DNA from: JADJPO01 sp963825645
GTDB lineage: Bacteria; Actinomycetota; Actinomycetes; Actinomycetales; Kineosporiaceae
Direction: 5' to 3'
DNA: 64,000 nt
Assembly: GCA_963825645.1 (NCBI GenBank)
Contig: CAWGTT010000001.1
Span: forward strand, 372,001-436,000
Translations under genes and position numbers: made by a program
Notes under the pieces: generated by a model
Database searches by the model: none
What the model was told of the DNA's origin: nothing
What the model saw: only the letters and a program-made list of their open reading frames with translations
Part shown: piece after piece, positions 8,317 through 16,970 of the stretch
How the letters are laid out: each line of letters starts with the position of its first letter
Numbering within the stretch: position 1 is the stretch's first letter

Positions 8317-8987
8317 ACCGGGAGAGGGGGCAGTCGGCGGCCACCCGGATCGAGGCGGTGGTCTTCGACATGGACGGCGTGCTGATCGATGCCCGGGAGT
8401 GGCACTACGAAGCGCTCAACCGGGCCCTGTCGCACTTCGGGTTCGAGATCTCACGGTTCGACCATCTGGTCACCTATGACGGCCTGCCCACCCGGCAGAA
8501 GCTGGAGATGCTCAGCCGCGAGCGTGGCCTGCCGCGGGATCTGCACACGTTCCTCAACCAGCTCAAGCAGGTTTACACGATGGAGATCGTCCACGCCCGG
8601 TGCAAGCCGACCTTCCAGCACGAGTTCACGCTGAGCCGGCTGCACGCCGAGGGCTACAGCATGGCCGTCGCCTCGAACTCCGTGCAGAACACCGTCGACG
8701 TGATGATGGAGCGCGCCGACCTGGCCCGCTACCTGCAGCTGACCGTCAGCAACGAGTGCGTCAGCAAGGGCAAGCCGGACCCGGAGATCTATGTCCAGAC
8801 GATGGACCGGCTCGGGGTCGGCCCGGACGCCACGCTCGTCATCGAGGACAACGAGAAGGGCATCAAGGCGGCCAGCGCCGCCGGAGCGCACGTGCTGCCG
8901 GTCAGCGAGCCGGTCGATGTCACCTACGACCGGATTCGCGCCGAGATCGACCGGCTCGAGGCCCGCACGTCGGGGGCGGTCCGGTGA
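8313..8987 (+). CDS. HAD-superfamily phosphatase/mutase (beta-phosphoglucomutase type)
   Basis: 224 residues; ATG 8313 overlaps the preceding stop by four bases. All four HAD motifs are present: DMDGVL (D19, D21), VASNS for the motif II serine, KGKPDPE for the motif III lysine, and VIEDNEKG for the motif IV acidic pair. The helical cap inserted after motif I (WHYEALNRALSHFG) is of the type seen in beta-phosphoglucomutase and small sugar-phosphate phosphatases. In this operon it probably dephosphorylates or isomerises a sugar or polyol phosphate before or after nucleotide activation. Substrate specificity cannot be read from the sequence. Confidence 0.85.
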   Translation: MNRERGQSAATRIEAVVFDMDGVLIDAREWHYEALNRALSHFGFEISRFDHLVTYDGLPTRQKLEMLSRERGLPRDLHTFLNQLKQVYTMEIVHARCKPTFQHEFTLSRLHAEGYSMAVASNSVQNTVDVMMERADLARYLQLTVSNECVSKGKPDPEIYVQTMDRLGVGPDATLVIEDNEKGIKAASAAGAHVLPVSEPVDVTYDRIRAEIDRLEARTSGAVR

Positions 8988-9733
8988 AGACCATCCTGCT
9001 GGCCGCCGGCGGCAGTGAGGCCTATGCCGACGCCGGGTACTTCTACCCCAAGAACCTGGTCGAGGTCGACGGAGACCCGTTGCTGCAGCACGTGATCGGC
9101 AGCCTGGGCGAGACCGCCCGGCACGGCCGGCTGATCGTCATGGTCCGCCGGGGTGAGGATCTGCGCTACCACACCGGCCGGGTCGTCCAGCTGGTCGAGC
9201 CCAGCGCGAGCGTGGTGAGCGTCGAGCAGACCTCGGGGGCTGCCTGCACCGCCCTGCTCGCCGTGGAGCAGATCGCGATGGAGGAGCCGCTGCTCATCGT
9301 CAACGGCGACCAGGTGCTGCTGGAGGACCTCGACGCGATCGTGGACGGCTTCGCGCAGCACGAGCTGGACGGCGGGGTCGTGGTCTTCGATGGCGTCCAC
9401 CCGCGGTGGTCCTACGTGCGGGTCGACGAGGCTGCCCTGGTCATCGAGGCGAGCGAGAAGCGTCCGATCAGCCGGCTGGCCACGGCCGGGGTGTACTGGT
9501 TCGCCCGCGGCCGCGACTTCGTCGACTGCGCAATGGACATGATCCGCAAGGACGCCCACATCAGCGGCGCGTTCTTCGTCTGCCCGACCCTGAACGAGAT
9601 GGTGCTGCGCGGGCGCCGGGTCGGGATCCACACCACCACCCGGGAGAGGTACATGAGCCTGCACGACCCCCAGGCGCTCAGCGTCTTCGAAGAGCATCTC
9701 AAGGCGCGCCGGCCCGAGCAGGTGCGGGCGTGA
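8984..9733 (+). CDS. Nucleotidyltransferase-like protein (NTP transferase 1), altered signature
   Basis: 249 residues from GTG 8984, in a GTGA overlap with the HAD stop. The fold is a Rossmann-like nucleotidyltransferase: KTILLAAGGS, PKNLVEVDG (the conserved lysine region), LLIVNGDQVLL with the catalytic-site Asp, and an ATAGVYWFARGRDF tail common in this group. The usual N-terminal signature LAAGxGxR is LAAGGSEAYADAG here, so the conserved phosphate-contacting arginine is not in place. It shares several motifs with the second copy at 10098-10934 (GAACT, NGDQ/NSDQ, WSYV, EKxPIS/EKQPVS), so the two are likely paralogues. It is probably part of nucleotide-sugar or nucleotide-polyol activation, or a non-catalytic partner. 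Confidence 0.75.
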   Translation: MKTILLAAGGSEAYADAGYFYPKNLVEVDGDPLLQHVIGSLGETARHGRLIVMVRRGEDLRYHTGRVVQLVEPSASVVSVEQTSGAACTALLAVEQIAMEEPLLIVNGDQVLLEDLDAIVDGFAQHELDGGVVVFDGVHPRWSYVRVDEAALVIEASEKRPISRLATAGVYWFARGRDFVDCAMDMIRKDAHISGAFFVCPTLNEMVLRGRRVGIHTTTRERYMSLHDPQALSVFEEHLKARRPEQVRA

Positions 9734-10101
9734 GCGGCGTCCTCGCCCAGCGCGAGGACCGATGGACAGGTGTCGGACACCACCGGTTGGAGGACATGAC
9801 CGGGGGGTGGTTCGTCGGCGGGTTCAGCCCGACCCTGGCTCACCTCGATGAGGCGGAGGTCGCCGTGCAGCACTTCACGGCCGGCCAGGTCGAGCCCGAG
9901 CACCACCACAAGGTGGCCACCGAGATCACCGTGCTGGTGAGCGGGCGGGCGGTGATGTGCGGGCGACAGATCGTCGCCGGCGACATCCTCGTGCTGCCGC
10001 CCGGGACCGCGACGGCGTTCGAGGCGATCGAGGACTGCGTGACCGCCGTGGTCAAGGTGCCCAGCGTGCCTGGCGACAAGTACCCCGCAGGCCCCCGGTG
10101 A
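9730..10101 (+). CDS. Small cupin-domain protein
   Basis: 123 residues from GTG 9730 (GTGA overlap upstream and downstream). A single cupin barrel is visible: HFTAGQVEPEHHHKVATE supplies the first metal-binding histidines and glutamate, and VAGDILVLPPGTATAF the second conserved region. Small cupins in sugar-nucleotide operons are often isomerases or epimerases, or metal-dependent regulators. None of these can be chosen from the sequence. Its position between two nucleotidyltransferase genes with four-base overlaps implies tight co-translation. Confidence 0.75.
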   Translation: MSGVLAQREDRWTGVGHHRLEDMTGGWFVGGFSPTLAHLDEAEVAVQHFTAGQVEPEHHHKVATEITVLVSGRAVMCGRQIVAGDILVLPPGTATAFEAIEDCVTAVVKVPSVPGDKYPAGPR

Positions 10102-10934
10102 CCGGCGTGCCGGTGCCTCGGCCGCGCCGCGCCGCCCGGCACGCGGCCGCCCCGCCGCCGGTGCAGATCGTGGTGCCGATGGCCGGGCGCGGGTCGCGGT
10201 TCGCCGAGGCCGGCTACTCACGGCCCAAACCACTGATCGAGATCGACGGCACCGCGATGATCGAGGTGGTGGTGGCCAACCTGACCCCGAGCACGCCGCA
10301 CCGGTTCGTGTTCATCGCCCAGCGCGAGCACGAGGAGGCCTACGGTCTGCGCCGGCGCCTGCGGGAGCTGGTTCCGGGGTGTGAGCTGGTGCTGCTCGAT
10401 GGAGTGAGCGAGGGTGCCGCCTGCACCGTGCTGAGCGCGGCCGACCTGGTCGACGCCGACGCACCGCTCATGATCGCGAACAGCGACCAGTGGGTGGACA
10501 TCGAGATCGACGACTACCTGGCCGCGCACCGCGCCAGCGCTCACGAGGGGTTCATCATGACGATGACCGCCACCGACCCGAAGTGGAGCTACGTCGCCTT
10601 CGACGACGAGGGCCGGGTCAGTGGTGTCGTGGAGAAGCAGCCGGTCTCTGATGTGGCCACGGTCGGTATCTACAGCTTCTCGCGGGCCGGTGACTTCTTC
10701 GCCGCCGCACGGACGATGATCGCCGCCGACAAGCGGGTCAACGGGGAGTTCTACGTGGCCCCCTGCTACGAGGAGCTGATCGCCGCCGGCGGCACCATCG
10801 GGGTCTACGGGGTGGGCCGCGAGGCGGCCGACATGTACGGCCTGGGCACGCCGGCCGACCTTGAGCTCTTCTGCTCGCTTGAGGTGTGTGGGCGGGCGCT
10901 CGAGCGCACCCGTCGGTTGAGGGTCCGGGTCTGA
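10098..10934 (+). CDS. Sugar-nucleotide-type nucleotidyltransferase (NTP transferase 2)
   Basis: 278 residues from GTG 10098, in a GTGA overlap with the cupin stop. Unlike its paralogue it has an intact signature, PMAGRGSRF, followed by SRPKPLIEIDG with the conserved lysine. It also has LMIANSDQWVDIE at the metal/substrate site, KWSYVAFDDEG and VATVGIYSFSRAG. The C-terminal NGEFYVAPCYEELI and MYGLGTPADLE motifs are typical of capsule-type nucleotidyltransferases. It likely transfers a nucleotidyl group to a sugar or polyol phosphate for the surface-glycan pathway; base and acceptor are unknown. Last gene of the 6012-10934 cluster; a small hairpin follows. Confidence 0.85.
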   Translation: MTGVPVPRPRRAARHAAAPPPVQIVVPMAGRGSRFAEAGYSRPKPLIEIDGTAMIEVVVANLTPSTPHRFVFIAQREHEEAYGLRRRLRELVPGCELVLLDGVSEGAACTVLSAADLVDADAPLMIANSDQWVDIEIDDYLAAHRASAHEGFIMTMTATDPKWSYVAFDDEGRVSGVVEKQPVSDVATVGIYSFSRAGDFFAAARTMIAADKRVNGEFYVAPCYEELIAAGGTIGVYGVGREAADMYGLGTPADLELFCSLEVCGRALERTRRLRVRV

Positions 10935-10957
10935 CTCACCGACTAGGGACCGGTGAG
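10935..10957. terminator. Hairpin between convergent genes
   Basis: CTCACCG (10935-10941) and CGGTGAG (10951-10957) form a perfect 7-bp stem with a 9-base loop. It covers the end of the plus-strand glycan cluster and the stop of the minus-strand GNAT gene. No T-run follows, as is usual in this GC-rich DNA, so termination is only a probable role. Confidence 0.45.
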
Positions 10958-12142
10958 CTCGGTGGCGAGCAGGTCGAAGCGGAGCATGTCCACCAGGGTG
11001 CCGTCGCGCAACCGCTCGCCCTGACGGTCGGTGCCGCTGGGCCGGAACCCGGCCGACAGCGCGATCCGCGCCGAGGCGGAGTTGCCCTCCGCGACCCGGA
11101 TCAGTAGTCGGTGCAGCCCGAGCCCGCCCTCCTCGCTCGGGGTCAGCGCGTGCCGGGCGGCCAGGCGCACCGCCGTCCGCATGAGCCGGCGACCGCGGGC
11201 GTCGGGGTGGACCCAGTAGCCGATCTCGGCGCCGCTCTCCTCGCGCAGGAACAGGGCGACCTCCGCGAGCGGCACGTCGTCCCCGGGCGGCTGCCCACCT
11301 CGGGGCGTGCTGGGTTCAGCGGGCGCGGTCACCGTCCAGTGCACGGCGCGACCTGCGGCGGCCTGTTCTCGGCTCTGGCGCAGGTGGTCGACCGCATGCT
11401 CGATCCGGTACGGCCAGGGCAGCCGCGGTAGCCAGTGCTGGGTTCGCGGGTCGCCGCATGCCTCGGCGATGCGCTCGGCGTCCTCCTCGCGCTGCGGGCG
11501 CAACCGGGCGGCGGCCGGTCGCGCGGACGGCGCAGCGGCGCCGTCGTCCTCGAGCACCGGGACCACGAACCAGGGGTGGCGCGGTCTGCGCGGCTGGTCC
11601 CGGCCGAGACTGCCGAGCCAGCCGGACAGTCCTGCTCCGCGCTGCACGGCGAGCCCCGGAACCAGGCCGTGCACGGTGAACCCCAGCTCCCAGACCACCC
11701 GCCGGCTGGCCCAGTTGCCCTCGATCGCGTTCCAGTGCACCGTCTGCAGCGGCAACGTGTCGAAGCCCCAGCCCAGCATGATCCGCAGCGCTCGCTCGGT
11801 CAGTCCCCGCCCCCGCGCCCACGGGGCTAGTCCGAAGCCCACTTCGGCGGTGGTCCCGCCGTCCGCCGGGTTGGGACGCAGGCCGACGCTGCCGGCGAAG
11901 GCGCCGTCGAGCTGCACCGCGAACGACAGGTGACGGCCCGCAGCCCACTCCACCGGCCGGGTGCGCACGAACTCCTCCGCGTGGTGACGTTCGTAGGGGA
12001 CGGGGATCGTGGTCCAGCGCTGCGTCAGCGGGTCGCGGCACTGCTCCAGGCACCCATCGACATCCTCGCCGCGGTGCCCCCGCAGCGTCAGCGAGGCGTC
12101 CGCGGGGTCGACGAGCACCGGCGCCCACGGCGGCAGATCCAT
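10943..12142 (-). CDS. Tandem GNAT N-acetyltransferase (two acetyltransferase domains)
   Basis: About 399 residues from ATG 12142 (MDLPPWAPVL). The open frame extends 25 codons further to 12217, and the Shine-Dalgarno candidate (gggagg) lies rather far upstream, so the start is uncertain. Two GNAT domains occur in order: the first, about residues 15-180, has EVGFGLAPWARGRGLTERAL and ends NWASRRVVWELGF. The second, from about 220, has EIGYWVHPDARGRRLMRTAV and NSASARIALSAGFR. Both keep the R/Q-x-x-G-x-G/A-like acetyl-CoA loop (ARGRGL, ARGRRL). It is most like RimJ/RimL-type acetyltransferases that modify protein N-termini or small amines. It is divergent from secA; the 247-base gap holds their promoters. 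Confidence 0.8.
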   Translation of the reverse strand: MDLPPWAPVLVDPADASLTLRGHRGEDVDGCLEQCRDPLTQRWTTIPVPYERHHAEEFVRTRPVEWAAGRHLSFAVQLDGAFAGSVGLRPNPADGGTTAEVGFGLAPWARGRGLTERALRIMLGWGFDTLPLQTVHWNAIEGNWASRRVVWELGFTVHGLVPGLAVQRGAGLSGWLGSLGRDQPRRPRHPWFVVPVLEDDGAAAPSARPAAARLRPQREEDAERIAEACGDPRTQHWLPRLPWPYRIEHAVDHLRQSREQAAAGRAVHWTVTAPAEPSTPRGGQPPGDDVPLAEVALFLREESGAEIGYWVHPDARGRRLMRTAVRLAARHALTPSEEGGLGLHRLLIRVAEGNSASARIALSAGFRPSGTDRQGERLRDGTLVDMLRFDLLATELTGP

Positions 12143-12389
12143 CGCCACAGCCTGGCACGACCTCCCGAGGTTCCCTACCCTGTCCATGATCGGTTCAGAT
12201 GAGGTCCGGCTCCCCATCGCAGGGACCAGCTCCCACGATGACGCGTCCTTCGTAGGCGCCTCCCGTGCGACGGAAGCCCATCCGCGACGCGTCTACGATG
12301 GCTGGAGGGCACCCAGCGGCTGCCCTGTTCGTCATGCGTGCGACGGCCGGGCGCCGCAGGTGCAGATCGACTGGTTGGAGTTCACCGAA

Positions 12390-15134
<2,745 letters not shown>

Positions 15135-15165
15135 CTCGCCCTCCGCGGCCGACCGGGCCGGCGAG
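15135..15165. terminator. Hairpin after secA
   Basis: CTCGCC (15135-15140) pairs with GGCGAG (15160-15165), with a GC-rich inner part (cggcc/gggccg) that extends the structure. It lies in the 38-base gap between the secA stop and the end of the convergent tusA-like gene, and so may terminate both transcripts. Confidence 0.4.
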
Positions 15166-15172
15166 CGAGGGG

Positions 15173-15415
15173 CTACTCCTCGACCTTGCGGATCCAGAAT
15201 CTCAAGGTGGCGCCGTCCTCGGCGGTCTCCAACAGCTCGTGGCCGTTCGACTCGACCCAGGCGGGGATGTCGCTGAGTGCGCCGCGGTCGGTGGCCATCA
15301 CCTCGAGCACCTGGCCGTCGGACATCCGCTTGATCGCCTTGGTTGCCGCCATGATCGGCATCGGGCACATGAGCTCGCGGGCGTCGACCGTGACGTCCGC
15401 TGAGTGGTGCGACAT
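15173..15415 (-). CDS. TusA-family sulfur carrier protein
   Basis: 80 residues with Shine-Dalgarno ggagga before the ATG. The family motif is present as DARELMCPMPIM: the cysteine of the CPxP motif is the persulfide carrier. The small alpha/beta fold is completed by GQVLEVMATDRGALSDIPAWV. It carries sulfane sulfur between sulfurtransferases. It is the last gene of a minus-strand group (Fe-S/NrfD, molybdoenzyme, TorD, DsrE2, TusA). The pairing tusA-dsrE2 is known from sulfur oxidisers, where it feeds cytoplasmic sulfur oxidation. No other explanation fits as well. Confidence 0.9.
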   Translation of the reverse strand: MSHHSADVTVDARELMCPMPIMAATKAIKRMSDGQVLEVMATDRGALSDIPAWVESNGHELLETAEDGATLRFWIRKVEE

Positions 15416-15454
15416 CGGGTTCCTCCAGGGGAGACGGACGGCTGGTGGCGGCCG

Positions 15455-16051
15455 CTAGATGAACAGCGTCAGGTGGGACTTGCGGGCATCGGCCATGAAC
15501 GCCGCCGCGCCGCCGAACTCGACGCCCTCGACGAAGTCGTCCTGTGAATAGCCGAAGACGTCCACGGTCATCTGGCAGGCGATCAGACGAACGTCGACCT
15601 CCCGGGCACTGTCCAGCAGCTCGCCGATGGTGGCCACGTTGTTCTTGGCGAACCGGGTCCGCATCATCTTCGAGGACAGGGCGACCATGCCCGGCATGGC
15701 CGTGACGATGTCGGGCAACGGCAGCGGCATCGGCATCGCCGGGTTGCCCACCGGGTCGACCTTGAGCTTGCGCTCGAAGTCCTTGTGGATGATGTTCAGC
15801 CCGTAGAACGTGAAGAAGATCGCGACGTCCATGCCGACGGCTGCCGCGGCGTTGCCGAGGATCAGTGGCGGGTAGGCCATGTCCAGCGTGCCTTTCGAGG
15901 CGACGATGGCGCCGCGGCGCATGGCCGGGTCCTTGGCGAAAGCACGCTTGATCTCCTCGCGGACGATCGCGCGGACGCCGTCCTCGTCCAGCACCTCGCC
16001 CTGCGCTGCACGGGCGGGTCGGGATGGGCTATGAAGGGGCTCAGCGAACAT
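15455..16051 (-). CDS. DsrE2-like (DsrE/DsrF/DrsH) sulfurtransferase
   Basis: 198 residues, with aggagg nine bases before ATG 16051, inside the end of the torD gene (11-base overlap). The DsrE fold is seen in GAIVASKGTLDMAYPPLILG, AVGMDVAIFFTFYGLNIIHK and the C-terminal VDVRLIACQMTVDVFGYS. The cysteine in IACQMTVD is the conserved sulfur-binding residue of DsrE2. The central GMVALSSKMM and MPMPLPLPD segment is typical of the long DsrE2 form, which is often membrane-associated. It probably exchanges sulfur with the TusA protein encoded next. Confidence 0.88.
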   Translation of the reverse strand: MFAEPLHSPSRPARAAQGEVLDEDGVRAIVREEIKRAFAKDPAMRRGAIVASKGTLDMAYPPLILGNAAAAVGMDVAIFFTFYGLNIIHKDFERKLKVDPVGNPAMPMPLPLPDIVTAMPGMVALSSKMMRTRFAKNNVATIGELLDSAREVDVRLIACQMTVDVFGYSQDDFVEGVEFGGAAAFMADARKSHLTLFI

Positions 16052-16970
16052 TGACGAGGACCTCCTGAAGGCGGGAACTGCGGTGACGGGCGGCCTCGGC
16101 AGTGGCCTCGGCCCGGCTGACCCAGTGCTGTGCGAGCGGAGCGATCGGACCGAGCAGCCGGCTGTGCTGCCGTGCCCAGCGGTCCGCCTCGTCCGCGATG
16201 AAGCCCAGGACTGCGACCGCGTCGGACTCCAGCAGCTGGCGCAGCACGAACGCCCGTTCCCCGATCCGCATCCCCAGGCCCAGGCCCCGGGCGCAGCGCA
16301 CGAGATCGGAGCGGGTCAGCACGATGCCGCTGCGGACCGGGGTCAGCAGTGCCCGGACGAAGGCGTCGGCTCCCTCCTCGGGAGCCGGCAGCTCGCCGAT
16401 CGCGTGCAGGTGAGCCGGCGGGGTGGCCGGTGCATCGAGGGCGGCCGCCTCGGACAGCAGGGTTTCGGTCAGCAGGGCGGCCCAGTCGCCGTGGTGTTTC
16501 TGCCCGGTCGCGGCGACCGCGCTCGCGTAGGCGGGAACCCAGGTCATGAGGTGCTCCCAGAGCAGGGCCGCGCGGGCCCGCCGGCGCAGCAGTGCGCGGG
16601 CCGCGTCGGTCTCGTCCTGCTCAGCCTCGACGAGAGCGGCGTACAGACCCAGCAGCCCGGCCAGGTGGTCGGGCTCTGCCGGAACGTCGTAGCCCAGGGC
16701 ATGCCAGAACCCGGCGATCCGATCCGCCGCCACGCCGCCGAGCATGCCCTCCGGACCGACATACAGAGCCGCGTAGGGCAGCAGCAGCACCGTGAACAGA
16801 CCGGTCTCGTCGTCGGGGGCGGGCCAGTCGGCCAGGTCCAGGCTGGCCGCCACCGTCCGGTGGGCCGGGTCCGGTGGCTCGCAGAGCACCCCGAGTGCGC
16901 GGAACGTCTCGGGATGGCTCGCGGTGCGCTCACGCGGGTGCCGCGGCGGCCGGCCGGTCACGCCCGTCAT
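16041..16970 (-). CDS. TorD/DmsD-family molybdoenzyme chaperone
   Basis: 309 residues; ATG 16970 overlaps the molybdoenzyme stop (ATGA). The protein is mostly helical with the TorD pattern: FRALGVLCEPPD near the N-terminus, LLPYAALYVGPEGMLGG (compare the family's YxxLFxGPG), and LEHLMTWVPAYASAV (here LWEHLMTWVP) preceding the C-terminal helices. TorD proteins fold and insert cofactor into the catalytic subunit of DMSO-reductase-family enzymes. The tight overlap indicates it serves the enzyme encoded just upstream. It is longer than usual for TorD (about 200 residues); the extra C-terminal ~90 residues (from RSGIVLTRSDL) are of unknown use. Confidence 0.8.
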   Translation of the reverse strand: MTGVTGRPPRHPRERTASHPETFRALGVLCEPPDPAHRTVAASLDLADWPAPDDETGLFTVLLLPYAALYVGPEGMLGGVAADRIAGFWHALGYDVPAEPDHLAGLLGLYAALVEAEQDETDAARALLRRRARAALLWEHLMTWVPAYASAVAATGQKHHGDWAALLTETLLSEAAALDAPATPPAHLHAIGELPAPEEGADAFVRALLTPVRSGIVLTRSDLVRCARGLGLGMRIGERAFVLRQLLESDAVAVLGFIADEADRWARQHSRLLGPIAPLAQHWVSRAEATAEAARHRSSRLQEVLVNVR

